From: Williamsia soli | Lineage (GTDB): Bacteria > Actinomycetota > Actinomycetes > Mycobacteriales > Mycobacteriaceae | Assembly: GCF_017377795.1 (NCBI RefSeq) | Contig: NZ_JAFRDR010000002.1 | Location: 496,001-560,000, forward strand | Direction of reading: 5' to 3' | DNA: 64,000 bases | Part shown: piece by piece, positions 37,043-47,771 of the stretch | Layout: every line of letters starts with the position of its first letter | How positions within the stretch are numbered: position 1 is the first letter of the stretch | Program-made: the position numbers and the translations under genes | The notes under the pieces: generated by a model | What the model saw: only the letters and a program-made list of their open reading frames with translations | What the model was told of the DNA's origin: nothing | Database searches by the model: none

Positions 37043-38404
37043 TCAGCTCGAGAGATCACCGGCGAGCAGACGCGCCACGGCATCTGCACGCCCGATGCAG
37101 GCAGGAACCCCTACGCCGCTGTAGGTGGCGCCGGCCAGCACGAGCCCAGCGGGCCGGTTCCGATCGACGGTGGAAACGAGGCCGGCATGTCCGGGGGCGT
37201 AGCGCGGGATACCCCCGGGCCAGCGTTGGACCACGGCGTCTCGGACCCGGACAGGCGGCTGATCTTGCCCCGCCAGCACCATCACGGTACTCAGATCGGC
37301 TGTGGCCCAATCGATCAATTGCCGGTCATCGATGCCACTCACGCTCGCACCATATCGGCCGAACGATGCCCGGACGACCGCGCCGTCGCCGACGAGGTGA
37401 GGCCACTTGCGGGTACTGAACGTGAAAGCTTTTGCGCGAACCACGGTTTCGTCTCCGGCCACGAGGACACCCGACAGTTGAGGTAGCTCGACGCCGCTGT
37501 CCAGCGCCATCGCGACCACCGCAGAACCTGAGACGTCGATCCCGGCCAGCGGATCGGCGATCTCGTCCACCGAGGCGAAGATCTCTGCGGTCACCGGCGC
37601 CGGCAGCGCGCACACCACGCCGTCGAAGGTTGTGCCATCGACCGACCAACCGTGGCCCGATCGACGGACCTCCCCCACCGAGGTACCTCCGTGAACCGTC
37701 GGCGCGCTCTGCCGGAGGAGTTCGTCCACCAGCACCGGGTATCCACCGAGCAACGCACCGAACACCGGGCCTGATCCCGTCGCGGCCCCCAGCATCGCGG
37801 TGACGGCCGCGGTCAGATTCGGCGCGCCCGCATCGAGGTGCGCTGCCACACCCGGCATCACCGCCCGCAGCCCCAGATCGTCGGAACGTGCCGAGTACAC
37901 GCCCGACAGCATCGGATCGACGCTACGTTCGACCACCGACCGCCCGAAGCGGTCGCCGACGAGTTCGCCTATCGAGATGTCCTGCCCGGGCCTCCATGCC
38001 AGCGCACGGGCAGGTTCGCGTGCCATCAGACGCAGGTCGTCGGCCTCGGCGAGGTGGGCGACGGTGTCCGGGTGACCGGGTATGCCCATCAGGGTCGGCC
38101 GCGCCACCGGATGCAGACTCGCCCCCGACAAGATGTTCGGACCCAGCGTCCCCGGATGGACGAGCAGGTCGGTCAATCCGAGTTCACCGACCAGCGCGGT
38201 GGCCTCGGGGCGTCGTACCAGGAATGCTTCGGCCCCGACGTCGACACGGATTCCGCCGACCTCGACCGAGTGCAGGGTTCCGCCCACACGTTCGGACTTC
38301 TCGAACAACTCGATGCCCACGGAGTCGCCGAGCAGTCGACGAAGTCGGTACGCGGCGACGAGACCGGAGATCCCGCCGCCCAGCACCGCAACCCGCGGGT
38401 TCAC
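37043..38404 (-). CDS. hemG: Coproporphyrinogen/protoporphyrinogen III oxidase
   Basis: A 453-residue FAD-dependent oxidase (HemY/CgoX type). The dinucleotide motif [17 protein letters not shown] opens the protein, [17 protein letters not shown] follows, and the C-terminal FAD block [18 protein letters not shown] is intact. With HemQ next door it should oxidise coproporphyrinogen III in the actinobacterial pathway. Start GTG 38404 overlaps the hemE stop as GTGA, so the two are coupled. The Gly/Ala composition matches its neighbours. Confidence 0.93.
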   Translation of the reverse strand: MNPRVAVLGGGISGLVAAYRLRRLLGDSVGIELFEKSERVGGTLHSVEVGGIRVDVGAEAFLVRRPEATALVGELGLTDLLVHPGTLGPNILSGASLHPVARPTLMGIPGHPDTVAHLAEADDLRLMAREPARALAWRPGQDISIGELVGDRFGRSVVERSVDPMLSGVYSARSDDLGLRAVMPGVAAHLDAGAPNLTAAVTAMLGAATGSGPVFGALLGGYPVLVDELLRQSAPTVHGGTSVGEVRRSGHGWSVDGTTFDGVVCALPAPVTAEIFASVDEIADPLAGIDVSGSAVVAMALDSGVELPQLSGVLVAGDETVVRAKAFTFSTRKWPHLVGDGAVVRASFGRYGASVSGIDDRQLIDWATADLSTVMVLAGQDQPPVRVRDAVVQRWPGGIPRYAPGHAGLVSTVDRNRPAGLVLAGATYSGVGVPACIGRADAVARLLAGDLSS

Positions 38405-39450
38405 AGGGAGTGCACCAACTCCACCACCCTGGTCAGCACCGTCGGATCCGTCGCGGGCAAGACGCCGTGGCCGAGGTTGAAGATGTGCCCGATCGCACCG
38501 GCGTCGAGGGCCTGGTCGGCTTCGGCGGCGATCCGGCGAACCTCACGCTCGACCACCTCCCATGGCGCGAAGAGGGTGGCCGGATCCAGATTCCCTTGAA
38601 GGGCCTTGCCGGGCCCGACCCGGCGGGCGGCCTCGTCGAGCGGGATGCGCCAGTCGACACCGACCACGTCGGCGCCGGCGGTGCCCATGTCGTGAAGCAA
38701 CTCCCCCGTTCCGACGCCGAAATGGATGCGGGGAACGTCGTACGCCGCCAGTTCCGCGAAGACCCGAGCCGAGTGAGGTCGCGCGAACGTGGTGTAGTCG
38801 GCAACGGATAGGGCGCCTGCCCAGGAATCGAACAGCTGAAACGCATCGACACCGGCATCGAGCTGCACCTTCAGGAACGCGATCGTGATGTCGGCGAGCT
38901 TGCCGACCAGCTCATGCCATACGGCGGGATCGGAGTACATCAGCGCTTTGGTGTTCTCGTAGTTGCGGCTCGGGCCGCCCTCCACGAGGTACGACGCCAG
39001 GGTGAACGGCGCGCCTGCGAAGCCGATCAGCGCCGTGTCCCCGAGCTCGGCCTTGAGCAGTGTCACGGCTCGCGACACCGCGCCCACGGCTTCCGGGGTG
39101 AGCAGCGGGAGCCTACGGATGTCTTCTCTGGTTCGGATGGGCTCGGCGATCACCGGGCCGACACCCGACACGATGTCCAGGTCGACACCCGCAGCCTTGA
39201 GCGGGACGACGATGTCGGAGAAGAGGATCGCGGCGTCGACGCCGTGTCTGCGGACCGGCTGAAGCGTGATCTCGCAGACGAGTTCGGGATCGAAGCACGA
39301 CTCGAGCATGCCGCGTCCCACGCGGATCTCACGGTATTCCGGCAACGAGCGGCCCGCCTGCCGCATGAACCACACGGGGCGACGGTCGGGGCGCTGCCCG
39401 CGGGCGGCCGCGACCAGCGGCGAGAGGGCGCGGGCATGTTGTTGAGTCAT
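38401..39450 (-). CDS. hemE: Uroporphyrinogen decarboxylase
   Basis: A 349-residue enzyme that removes four carboxyl groups from uroporphyrinogen III to give coproporphyrinogen III. Hallmarks are [44 protein letters not shown] and the C-terminal [15 protein letters not shown] 39450 is preferred because homologues start close to it; the frame is open to 39489, and ATG 39468 is another candidate. First gene of hemE-hemG(-hemQ). Confidence 0.95.
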   Translation of the reverse strand: MTQQHARALSPLVAAARGQRPDRRPVWFMRQAGRSLPEYREIRVGRGMLESCFDPELVCEITLQPVRRHGVDAAILFSDIVVPLKAAGVDLDIVSGVGPVIAEPIRTREDIRRLPLLTPEAVGAVSRAVTLLKAELGDTALIGFAGAPFTLASYLVEGGPSRNYENTKALMYSDPAVWHELVGKLADITIAFLKVQLDAGVDAFQLFDSWAGALSVADYTTFARPHSARVFAELAAYDVPRIHFGVGTGELLHDMGTAGADVVGVDWRIPLDEAARRVGPGKALQGNLDPATLFAPWEVVEREVRRIAAEADQALDAGAIGHIFNLGHGVLPATDPTVLTRVVELVHSL

Positions 39451-39569
39451 CACCCGACATGCTGCCATGAGCACGCCCGCGACCTCCACGGCCCACCGCC
39501 TGCGGCGACCGTAAGTCGGTCACGGCGCGCCTCCACAGCGTCGGCGTGGCGGGGCCCTACGGTCGAACT

Positions 39570-40163
39570 GTGACCACTTCCGGAGCGTCGACCGAGCCTG
39601 CGGTCTTCCGCAGCGCCATCGAATCGATGCACGCGGCCAAGGTCCGGTCTGAGATCGAGCTCGGCAGCATTCGTCCCCCGCAGCGCCTGGCGCCGTACAG
39701 CTACGCTGTCGGCGCCGAGGTGACCCAGGCCGAAGGCGACGAGGTGGCCACGGATTCCGACGGCACCGCCTTCGGCCGTCTCATCCTGCTCTACGACCCC
39801 GACGGTCATGAGGCCTGGAACGGGACCATGCGCCTGGTGGCCTTCATCCAGGCCGAGGTCGAGGCCGTATTGGCCGCCGACCCGCTGCTGCCCGAGGTGG
39901 CCTGGAGCTGGTTGACCGAATCCCTCGAGAAGTCCGAGCACGTGGAGATCACCGCCCTCGGAGGCACCATCACGTCGACGACATCGGTCAGATATGGCGA
40001 CATCTCCGGACCCCCGCGCGCGCATCAACTCGAATTGAGGGCTTCGTGGACAGCCACCACCGATGAGTTGAATGGCCATGTGGAGGCCTTCTGCGAAGTA
40101 CTCTCGCTGGCTGCGGGCCTGCCCCCGTCCGGGGTCACGCGGCTCGGGTTCGCCGAAGCGTGA
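39570..40163 (+). CDS. DUF3000 family protein
   Basis: A 197-residue soluble protein of an actinobacterial family of unknown function, at the position of M. tuberculosis Rv2680. It includes RSEIELGSIRPPQRLAPYSY and VAWSWLTESLEKSEHVEITA. Start GTG 39570 follows a short gap divergent from hemE. Its stop lies ten bases before the ATG of RNase D, so both probably share a transcript. Confidence 0.82.
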   Translation: MTTSGASTEPAVFRSAIESMHAAKVRSEIELGSIRPPQRLAPYSYAVGAEVTQAEGDEVATDSDGTAFGRLILLYDPDGHEAWNGTMRLVAFIQAEVEAVLAADPLLPEVAWSWLTESLEKSEHVEITALGGTITSTTSVRYGDISGPPRAHQLELRASWTATTDELNGHVEAFCEVLSLAAGLPPSGVTRLGFAEA

Positions 40164-40173
40164 ACTCAGCCGC

Positions 40174-41475
40174 ATGACCGAATCAGCCGAACCGGCACCG
40201 GATTCCGAGGTCGAGGCCGCCCCCGTGGCTGCAGATCCGCCTGCGGTGGACGGAGGTCCCCCACCGACACCATTGACCGAACCCGCCGACGGAGTTCCAC
40301 CGGTACTGACCACGCCGGACGAGTTCGCCGAGGCAGGACGATTGCTGGCTGCCGGCACCGGACCGATCGCACTCGACACCGAGCGGGCGTCAGGCTTCCG
40401 GTATTCCGGACGGGCCTATCTCATCCAGATCCGGCGCGCCGGTAGCGGCTCGCTGCTCATCGATCCGATCGACCATCCCGACGCGCTCGGACCGATTGCA
40501 GCAGCCCTCGACGGCCCCGAATGGATTCTGCACGCCGCGGACCAGGACTTGCCGTGCCTGCGCGAGCTGAACTTCCATTGCGCTGCGCTCTATGACACCG
40601 AACTGGCGGGCAGGTTGCTCGGGATCCCCAAGGTGAATCTCGCTGCCATGGTGGAGCATTTCCTCGGGCTCGGCCTCGTCAAAGGTCACGGTGCCGCGGA
40701 CTGGTCGCGACGTCCGCTACCGGCCGACTGGTTGAACTACGCGGCGCTCGACGTCGAGGTCCTCATCGAACTCCGTGACGCGGTGCAAGCCGCTCTGGTC
40801 GAGGCGGGAAAAGAGACATGGGCGGCGGAGGAGTTCGCCGCAGTGTTGGCCAGGCCCGAGCCTGCGCCGCGGCCGGATCGGTGGCGGCGGGTGTCGAAGA
40901 TCCACACGATCAAGTCCCCCCGAACCTTGGCCGCCGTGCAGCAATTGTGGACTGCGCGCGAGGATGTGGCACGTCGACGCGACGTCGCGCCAGGCCGAAT
41001 CCTGCCGGACTCGGCGATCGTCGCCGCTGCGGTCGCCGATCCCACAACGCTGGACGAGTTGTACAAACTGCCCGTCTTCGGCGGCCCACGCCAACGACGG
41101 CAGGCCGGTCGGTGGATGTCCGCACTCGAGGCGGCGCGACGATTGCCCGACTCCGAACTGCCACCCCGGCGACCCCCGAGTACCGGACTGCCCCAGGTCA
41201 ATCGGTGGGAAGCCAAGTCACCCGAGGCCGCTGCCCGGCTGACCGCCGTGCGAGCGGCGTTGACAGCGCTGGCCGACCAGGTGAACACACCTGTGGAGAA
41301 CCTGCTGCAGCCCGAACTGGTCCGCCAACTGTGCTGGGACGACGTGCCATCGGCCACGCCGGAGGCCGTCGCCGCCCGACTCACGGCCGGCGGCGCACGT
41401 CCGTGGCAGATCGAACTGACCTCACCGGTGATCGCCGACGCACTGGCGGCGCCGACGCCGACGCCGTCCGAATAG
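40174..41475 (+). CDS. rnd: Ribonuclease D-type 3'-5' exonuclease
   Basis: A 433-residue exoribonuclease with a DEDD domain and HRDC domain. After an acidic Pro/Ala-rich leader of about 45 residues come motif I IALDTERASGF, motif II ILHAADQDLPCL and motif III LNYAALDVEVLIEL. The HRDC region is at about 245-325 and a second helical region at the C-terminus. It probably trims stable RNA 3' ends. ATG 40174 is chosen because the open frame upstream is DUF3000 in another frame. Confidence 0.9.
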   Translation: MTESAEPAPDSEVEAAPVAADPPAVDGGPPPTPLTEPADGVPPVLTTPDEFAEAGRLLAAGTGPIALDTERASGFRYSGRAYLIQIRRAGSGSLLIDPIDHPDALGPIAAALDGPEWILHAADQDLPCLRELNFHCAALYDTELAGRLLGIPKVNLAAMVEHFLGLGLVKGHGAADWSRRPLPADWLNYAALDVEVLIELRDAVQAALVEAGKETWAAEEFAAVLARPEPAPRPDRWRRVSKIHTIKSPRTLAAVQQLWTAREDVARRRDVAPGRILPDSAIVAAAVADPTTLDELYKLPVFGGPRQRRQAGRWMSALEAARRLPDSELPPRRPPSTGLPQVNRWEAKSPEAAARLTAVRAALTALADQVNTPVENLLQPELVRQLCWDDVPSATPEAVAARLTAGGARPWQIELTSPVIADALAAPTPTPSE

Positions 41476-41491
41476 GGGAGTTCGCGACGCC

Positions 41492-43459
41492 TTACTCGGG
41501 AAGGGCCTGCTGATCCGAGGCCTGCCTCGGATTTTGATCCCCACGGTCTAGTTCGTTCTCGTCCGATGTCGACAGCGGTGGCTGCATCCCCGACACCATG
41601 GCCGTGATCGCACGAGCGACGTCCTGGGCGGTGAGACCGAGATGGTCGAGTATCTGATTGCGCGAGGCGGGTGCCAGGAACTCTTGCGCTATGCCCACGT
41701 CGCGGACCGGTGTGGAGACCCCGGCACTGCGCAGTTTCTCCGACACCGACGAACCCACACCGCCGTGGACTCCGCCGTCTTCCACGGTGACCACCAGGCG
41801 GTGGGCAGCGGCCAGTTCGACCAATGATTCCGGCACCGGCAAGACCCATCGTGGGTCGATCACCGTGGCCCCGATCCCCTGCTGGGCAAGGCGAGCGGCG
41901 GTGTCGAGGGCGAGCGAGGCGAACGGACCGACGGCGACGATGAGCACATCGGAGTCGTCGCCGCGAGACGGTGTGGCGAGAACATCTGTGCCGTCGTCGA
42001 GCCGTTCGATGGCCCGGATGTCTTCGGGCACCGCGCCCTTCGGGAAGCGAAGCGCAGTCGGTCCGTCGTTGATGTCGAGGGCTTCTGCCAACTCCTCCCG
42101 CAACCGCACCGAATCCCGTGGCGCTGCGACGCGCATCCCCGGCACGATGGCCATGAGCGACAAATCCCACATGCCGTTGTGGCTGGGGCCATCAGGACCG
42201 GTGACACCGGCGCGGTCGAGGACCAGTGTGACCGGCTGCCCGAGCAATGCGACGTCCATCAGGAGTTGATCGAATGCGCGGTTCAAGAATGTGGAGTACA
42301 CGGCCACCACCGGGTGCAGTCCACCGAGAGCCAGTCCGGCAGCCGAGGTGAGGGCGTGCTGTTCGGCGATCCCGACATCGAACATGCGATCCGGAAAACG
42401 TTCGCCGAACGGCGCGAGACCGGTGGGACCCGGCATCGCGGCGGTGATCGCGACAACGTCCTTGCGGCGACTGCCGGCCTCGATCAGAGCCGCCGAGAAG
42501 ACCGAGGTCCAGTCGGGTGCGGGCACACTGGTCGACTTCCCGGTTGCCGGATCGATGATGCCGGTGGAATGCATCTGGTCGGCCACGTCGTTCTCGGCGT
42601 GGTGGTAACCCATGCCCTTACGGGTGACGGTGTGCACGATCACCGGCCCGCCAAAAGACTTCGCGCGGCGCAGCGCACTCTCGAGCGCCTCCTGATCGTG
42701 CCCGTCGACCGGGCCGACGTACTTGATTCCGAGGTCTGTGAACATCGCCTGCGGGGCGATCGCGTCTTTGAGACCGGTCTTGAGCCCGTGTAACGCCGAA
42801 TACGCCAACGCACCGAAGAGTGGGACCTTGAGCACGGCACGCCGACCTTCATCGAGTACGCGCTCGTACCCCGGTTGCAGGCGCAGACCCGAGAGATGAC
42901 GGGCGAAGCCACCGATGGTCGGCGCGTAGGACCGCCCGTTGTCGTTGACGACTATGACCATCGGTCGGTCGCCGCCCGCGATGTTGTTGAGCGCTTCCCA
43001 GCACATACCACCGGTCAGGGCGCCGTCGCCGACAACCGGGACCACGTGCCGGGCCTCGCCCGCCAGCTCGAAGGCCTTGGCCAGCCCATCCGCATACGAC
43101 AGTGCTGCCGAGGCGTGCGACGACTCGATCCAGTCGTGCTCACTTTCTGCGCGTTCCTGATACCCGGTCAGTCCGTCCCGTTGGCGAAGGGTGTCGAATC
43201 CACCTTTACGGCCGGTGACGATCTTGTGCACGTAACACTGGTGACCTGTGTCGAAGAGAAGGGCGTCGTTCGGCGAGTCGAAGACCCGATGCAGGGCGAG
43301 GGTCAGCTCGACCACGCCGAGATTGGGTCCGAGATGCCCGCCCGTCGCCGAGACCTTGGCGATCAGGAAATCGCGGATTTCCTGGGCCAGCTCGTGCGTC
43401 TGTGGGAGGGTCAACTCGCGCAGGTCGGATGGCGAATCGACCGAATCCAGCACGCTCAT
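41492..43459 (-). CDS. dxs: 1-deoxy-D-xylulose-5-phosphate synthase
   Basis: A 655-residue thiamine-diphosphate enzyme condensing pyruvate and glyceraldehyde 3-phosphate, the first step of the non-mevalonate isoprenoid pathway. The TPP motif spans [20 protein letters not shown] to [10 protein letters not shown]. Other blocks are [32 protein letters not shown] and [23 protein letters not shown] 43459 gives the family length. Convergent with RNase D, 16 bases between stops. Confidence 0.97.
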   Translation of the reverse strand: MSVLDSVDSPSDLRELTLPQTHELAQEIRDFLIAKVSATGGHLGPNLGVVELTLALHRVFDSPNDALLFDTGHQCYVHKIVTGRKGGFDTLRQRDGLTGYQERAESEHDWIESSHASAALSYADGLAKAFELAGEARHVVPVVGDGALTGGMCWEALNNIAGGDRPMVIVVNDNGRSYAPTIGGFARHLSGLRLQPGYERVLDEGRRAVLKVPLFGALAYSALHGLKTGLKDAIAPQAMFTDLGIKYVGPVDGHDQEALESALRRAKSFGGPVIVHTVTRKGMGYHHAENDVADQMHSTGIIDPATGKSTSVPAPDWTSVFSAALIEAGSRRKDVVAITAAMPGPTGLAPFGERFPDRMFDVGIAEQHALTSAAGLALGGLHPVVAVYSTFLNRAFDQLLMDVALLGQPVTLVLDRAGVTGPDGPSHNGMWDLSLMAIVPGMRVAAPRDSVRLREELAEALDINDGPTALRFPKGAVPEDIRAIERLDDGTDVLATPSRGDDSDVLIVAVGPFASLALDTAARLAQQGIGATVIDPRWVLPVPESLVELAAAHRLVVTVEDGGVHGGVGSSVSEKLRSAGVSTPVRDVGIAQEFLAPASRNQILDHLGLTAQDVARAITAMVSGMQPPLSTSDENELDRGDQNPRQASDQQALPE

Positions 43460-43555
43460 CTCTCTGATGTCCTCTCAGGTGGGCGGCGTGGCGGACGAAC
43501 CACCGGGCTGCCGCGGTGCACCCGCCGGGCTGCGGCGGATGCGTGGCTACCCAGT

Positions 43556-44932
43556 CTACGGACCCGTGGCCGGAGCGGAGGACGGGCGCAGCAGTGCGAT
43601 CGCCTCCAGGTGGTGGGTCAGCGGGAACGCGTCGAAACCGAGAAGTGTGACCACCTCGTACCCCCCACGCATGTAGTCGCCCAGGTCACGTGCGAACGTC
43701 GCGGGATCGCACCCGACCGCTACGACGTAGGACGGGGCTGCGGCGACCACCTGCTCGACGACCGCGCGACCGGCGCCTGCTCGCGGTGGGTCGAGGATCA
43801 CCACGTCCGGCGTGGGCAGAGTGGCGAGCGAGGTTGCCACGTTGCCGCGGTGCACCTGCACCCGGTGATCATCGGCGAACGTTTCCTGCGCCGCGGCGAC
43901 CGCTGCGGCGTCCGCCTCGACGATGTGGACCCGAGCGGTTCCTCGCGCCTGGTCGTTCTCGTCGATCACGGCACCGGCCAGAACTCCCGCGCCACCGTAC
44001 AAGTCCCACACGACCACCGATCGCGGTAACCCCGCGTCTCGCAGCAGGGTTCGAACCGCAGTGCTGTACCCGGCGGCGGCATGACGGTGGGCCTGCCAGA
44101 AGCCGGTGATGGGCAGGTCCCAGCTCCGTCCGGCGACAGTGCGCCGCACGGTGGGTCCACCCTCGAGTATCGACTCGTCTCGAGCGGCTGAACGCTGGGC
44201 GCGGTCGCGCTGAACCTTGCGCCTGCCCCCGGAAGGTGTTCGGGTGCGACGTGCCCTGCGCACATCGCCGGCCGGGGTGAGGCCGGCGATCGAGGCGATG
44301 TGCCGAACCCCGTCGTCCCCCGCGGTGACCACCAGGTCGGCCCCGGGTTGCAGATCTTCGAGGAGGTCGATGCCGTCGAGCAGACCCGGAATGGGTTGCG
44401 CGCAATCGAGCCGGCGGATCACCGAGTGTGATTGATGAGCATGCATTCCCGCGACACCGGCGCTGTCGACGATCAGCCGTTCACGGACTCGCCACCCTGT
44501 CTCGGGCTGATCCCCTGCGGCGGCGTCGAGCGAGAGCATCTCGCCATCCCACCGCACCCCACCCATCCGACTCAGCAATTCTCCGAGCACCCCCGCCTTC
44601 AGCTCGCGCGCGTGAGCTCCCGTTGTGTGAGAAAGATCGCAGCACCCGGCGCCGCCACCGGGCGCGCCAGCCGGACAGGCCGCGTCGATGCGATGTTCCG
44701 ACGCCTCGACGATCTCGGTGATCTCGGCGCGGACGAACCCCTTGCCCCGATCCTCCGACACGCGCACCCTCAGCCGCTCACCCGGTAGGGCATGGCGGAC
44801 GAACACCACTCTGCCGTCATGGCGTCCGACGCATACGCCACCGTGCCCGAGCCGTTCGGTGGCGAGCTCGAATTCGCTACCGAACCAGCTGTTTTCGTTC
44901 GTTCGCGGACGGGATTCCGGTATGCCGGTCAC
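43556..44932 (-). CDS. TrmA/RlmD-family RNA 5-methyluridine methyltransferase
   Basis: A 458-residue class I SAM-dependent RNA methyltransferase. An N-terminal TRAM domain (about 20-75) precedes a Cys region (CPAGAPGGGAGCCDLSH) and the Rossmann domain with VVWDLYGGAGVLAGAV, ILDPPRAGAGRAV and the nucleophile segment VAVGCDPATFARDL. The Fe-S cysteines are not in the standard CxxCGGC spacing. GTG 44932 overlaps the permease stop as GTGA. Corresponds to M. tuberculosis Rv2689c by position. Whether it targets tRNA or rRNA is unknown. Confidence 0.88.
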   Translation of the reverse strand: MTGIPESRPRTNENSWFGSEFELATERLGHGGVCVGRHDGRVVFVRHALPGERLRVRVSEDRGKGFVRAEITEIVEASEHRIDAACPAGAPGGGAGCCDLSHTTGAHARELKAGVLGELLSRMGGVRWDGEMLSLDAAAGDQPETGWRVRERLIVDSAGVAGMHAHQSHSVIRRLDCAQPIPGLLDGIDLLEDLQPGADLVVTAGDDGVRHIASIAGLTPAGDVRRARRTRTPSGGRRKVQRDRAQRSAARDESILEGGPTVRRTVAGRSWDLPITGFWQAHRHAAAGYSTAVRTLLRDAGLPRSVVVWDLYGGAGVLAGAVIDENDQARGTARVHIVEADAAAVAAAQETFADDHRVQVHRGNVATSLATLPTPDVVILDPPRAGAGRAVVEQVVAAAPSYVVAVGCDPATFARDLGDYMRGGYEVVTLLGFDAFPLTHHLEAIALLRPSSAPATGP

Positions 44933-46950
44933 TGCGGATCATTTCGTTCGCCGGGCAGCGTTCCCACACCACGGCGGGTGTCTCCCGGGGCAATGTAAGC
45001 GCGGTCGCGTTTGCGTCGATCAGACGAACTCAGCTGCCACGGGACGGACGTCACCATCACCCCTGGTTCGAACAACAATCGACCCTTGAGTCGCAACGCG
45101 GATTGGTTGTGCAGGATCTGCTCCCACCAGTGCCCCACCACGTATTCCGGGATGAACACCGTGACCACATCACGCGGCGACTCGCGTCGTAATCGGCGGA
45201 CGTAATCGATGACCGGTCGGGTGACCTCTCGGTATGGCGATGCGATCACCTTCAGCGGCACTGTGATGTCACTGTCTTCCCATTGCGCCACGAGCTTCCG
45301 GGTGTCGCGGTCGTCGACGTTCACCGTCACCGCTTCGAGCGTGTCGGGACGCGTCGCACGGGCGAAGGCGAGCGCACGCCGACTCGGCAGATGCAGGGTC
45401 GAGACCAGCACGATCGAATGGGTACGACTCGGAAGTACGGCCTCGTAGTCGGAATTGTCCAGCTCTGCCTGCACCGACGCGTAGTGGCGGTGAATGAGTT
45501 TCATCATGCCGAAGATGGCGACCATCGCGACTATCGCGATCCACGCCCCCGCCAGGAACTTCGTGATCAGGACGATGATCAACACCGACCCGGTCATCAG
45601 CAGGCCGATGGTGTTGATGATGCGGGATCGGATCATTCGCGCTCGCGCGCTCGGATCGCGCTCGGTCTTCAGATGCCTCGTCCAGTGCTTCACCATCCCG
45701 ATCTGGCTCAGGGTGAACGACACGAAGACCCCGACGATGTAGAGCTGGATCAGAGCAGTGACCTCGGCACCGAAGGCCACGATGAACGCGATTGCCGCGG
45801 CCGCCAAGAACAGAATCCCGTTCGAGAAGGCCAAGCGGTCACCGCGGGTGTGCAATTGTCTCGGCAGGTAACGATCTTGGGCCAGCACCGAACCCAGCAC
45901 CGGGAATCCGTTGAAAGCGGTGTTCGCGGCCAGAACGAGGATCAGTGCGGTGACCACGGTCACGAAGTAGAAGCCGGGCGTGAATCCGCCGAACACCGCG
46001 TGGGCAATCTGTGCGATCAGCGACTTCTGCTCGTATCCCTCCGGCGCGCCGAGTAGATCCTTGGCTGGGTTCGAGACGTATTTCACGCCGATTTCCTTGG
46101 CCAGGAGGATGATCCCCATCAAGAGGACAATTGAGATCGAGCCCAGCAGCAACAGCGTCGTCGCGGCATTACGGGACTTGGGCTTCTGGAATGCGGGCAC
46201 TCCGTTGCTGATCGCCTCGACCCCGGTCAGCGCGGCGCAACCGGACGAGAAGGCCCGCGCGATCAGGAACACGAAGGCGATCCCGATCAGGTGGTCCTGC
46301 TCCGCCTTGATCTCATAACCCGCCGTCTCCGAGTGGATGTCGTCGCCGAAGACATAGACCCGGAGAAACCCCCAGGCCAGCATCACGACCATGCCGACGA
46401 TGAAGGCGTAGGTGGGAATGGCGAACGCGGTCCCCGATTCGCGTAGTCCACGCAGGTTGATCGCGGTGAGCAGGACGATGGCGAAAACGCAGAAGAGCAC
46501 CTTGTGGGTTTGCACGAACGGCACAGCCGAACCGATGTTCTCCGCCGCAGACGCGATCGACACCGCCACGGTCAGCACGTAATCGACGAGCAGCGCGCTT
46601 CCCACCGTCAGTCCGGCTGTCGGCCCGAGGTTGGTGGTGGCAACTTCGTAGTCGCCACCGCCGGAGGGGTAGGCGTGCACGTTCTGTCGATAGCTGGCCA
46701 CCACGACCACCATCACCAGCGCGACGGCGAGACCGATCCAGGGCGTATAGGTGTAAGCGGACAATCCGGCCACCGACAGGACGAGGAAGATCTCCTGGGG
46801 GGCGTAGGCGACTGATGACATCGCATCCGAGGCGAACACCGGGAGCGCGATCCTCTTCGGCAGCAACGTATGACCGAGGGTGTCACTTCGGAACGGCCTG
46901 CCGAGAAGCAGTCGTTTTGTCGCCGTAGAGGCCTTGGACACCTTTGACAC
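44929..46950 (-). CDS. KimA-like APC-superfamily permease, probable K+ importer
   Basis: A 673-residue membrane protein with about 12 hydrophobic helices and a cytoplasmic C-terminal domain of about 190 residues. The signature PVFASDAMSSVAYAPQEI and the C-terminal HSIVLVSTLHLPSRRALAFA are typical of the group containing Bacillus KimA, a high-affinity potassium importer. It is divergent from two TrkA genes, which supports a potassium role. Corresponds to M. tuberculosis Rv2690c. GTG 46950 lacks a Shine-Dalgarno site but has TATTGT just upstream, hinting at a leaderless transcript. Confidence 0.83.
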   Translation of the reverse strand: MSKVSKASTATKRLLLGRPFRSDTLGHTLLPKRIALPVFASDAMSSVAYAPQEIFLVLSVAGLSAYTYTPWIGLAVALVMVVVVASYRQNVHAYPSGGGDYEVATTNLGPTAGLTVGSALLVDYVLTVAVSIASAAENIGSAVPFVQTHKVLFCVFAIVLLTAINLRGLRESGTAFAIPTYAFIVGMVVMLAWGFLRVYVFGDDIHSETAGYEIKAEQDHLIGIAFVFLIARAFSSGCAALTGVEAISNGVPAFQKPKSRNAATTLLLLGSISIVLLMGIILLAKEIGVKYVSNPAKDLLGAPEGYEQKSLIAQIAHAVFGGFTPGFYFVTVVTALILVLAANTAFNGFPVLGSVLAQDRYLPRQLHTRGDRLAFSNGILFLAAAAIAFIVAFGAEVTALIQLYIVGVFVSFTLSQIGMVKHWTRHLKTERDPSARARMIRSRIINTIGLLMTGSVLIIVLITKFLAGAWIAIVAMVAIFGMMKLIHRHYASVQAELDNSDYEAVLPSRTHSIVLVSTLHLPSRRALAFARATRPDTLEAVTVNVDDRDTRKLVAQWEDSDITVPLKVIASPYREVTRPVIDYVRRLRRESPRDVVTVFIPEYVVGHWWEQILHNQSALRLKGRLLFEPGVMVTSVPWQLSSSDRRKRDRAYIAPGDTRRGVGTLPGERNDPQ

Positions 46951-47080
46951 CAGGCAAACAATAGGGCCTGCCGTGCCGTATAGCTACGTGGGTGGCGGTA
47001 GCGTTCACCAGAGTTCCTAGACGCGCCGGAGCGAAGCTCAACCAAACGGCCGGCCCGGATGATTTCAGCGAGGAGTTTCC
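46951..47080. promoter_or_regulatory. Divergent promoter region of the potassium locus
   Basis: This 130-base gap separates the KimA-like permease and the first TrkA gene. On the minus strand TATTGT (46963-46958) fits a -10 hexamer about seven bases from the permease GTG, consistent with leaderless initiation. On the plus strand GAGGAG lies five to six bases before the TrkA ATG. No clear -35 or operator is evident. Confidence 0.4.
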
Positions 47081-47749
47081 ATGCGTGTGGTGGTGATGGG
47101 ATGCGGCCGCGTCGGCGCGAACCTGGCCCTGAAATTGCAGACCGCGGGCCACGACGTCGCAGTCATCGACCGGGATGCGACCGCCTTTCGCCGGCTACCC
47201 GACGACTTCGGCGGCGCCACAGTCAAGGGTGTCGGATTCGACCAGGAGGTCCTGCGCCGCGCGGGAATCGAAGGCGCAGACGCGTTTGCCGCGGTGTCGT
47301 CCGGCGACAACTCGAACATCATCGCCGCTCGGGTCGCGCGGGAGACCTTTCACGTCCCCAAGGTCGTCGCGCGGATCTACGACGCCAAGCGTGCGGCCGT
47401 CTACGAGCGACTGGGCATCCCCACGGTCGCGACCGTCCCCTGGACCACCGACCGGTTCATCTCCGCGCTCGGCGAGGCCGATGCCGACGAGGTCGCCTGG
47501 ACGGAGCCGTCAGGAGAGGTCGCGATCGTCCGGTTGACCGTCCACGAGTCGTGGGTGGGAACATCGGTGACGCTGTTCCAGGAGAACACCGGGTCTCGGG
47601 TGAGCTTCATCAACCGGCTCGGGCTGCCCTTGCTCCCCGGGCCCAAAGCGGTTCTGCAGCAGGATGACCAAGTTTTTGTCGCGGCGCTCGTCGATAATCT
47701 CGAGAAGGTCCGCTCGGTCGCCGCCGGTGTCGCGCCCGAGTCCGACTGA
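47081..47749 (+). CDS. ceoB: TrkA/RCK potassium-uptake regulatory protein, first copy
   Basis: A 222-residue cytoplasmic protein with an N-terminal Rossmann RCK_N domain (VVVMGCGRVGANLALKL, VIDRD) binding NAD(H) or ATP, and a C-terminal TrkA_C domain. It gates potassium transport through a membrane partner. ATG 47081 has GAGGAG just upstream. In M. tuberculosis the equivalent pair is ceoB-ceoC (Rv2691-Rv2692). No TrkH/TrkG channel gene is present; the divergent KimA-like permease is the obvious candidate partner. Confidence 0.9.
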   Translation: MRVVVMGCGRVGANLALKLQTAGHDVAVIDRDATAFRRLPDDFGGATVKGVGFDQEVLRRAGIEGADAFAAVSSGDNSNIIAARVARETFHVPKVVARIYDAKRAAVYERLGIPTVATVPWTTDRFISALGEADADEVAWTEPSGEVAIVRLTVHESWVGTSVTLFQENTGSRVSFINRLGLPLLPGPKAVLQQDDQVFVAALVDNLEKVRSVAAGVAPESD

Positions 47750-47771
47750 CCACCGCAGAACGTAGGAGAAC

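Noticed and set aside
43460-43555. A regulatory RNA upstream of dxs
   Set aside because: The gap has only a short GC-rich direct repeat and no convincing stem or known riboswitch core.
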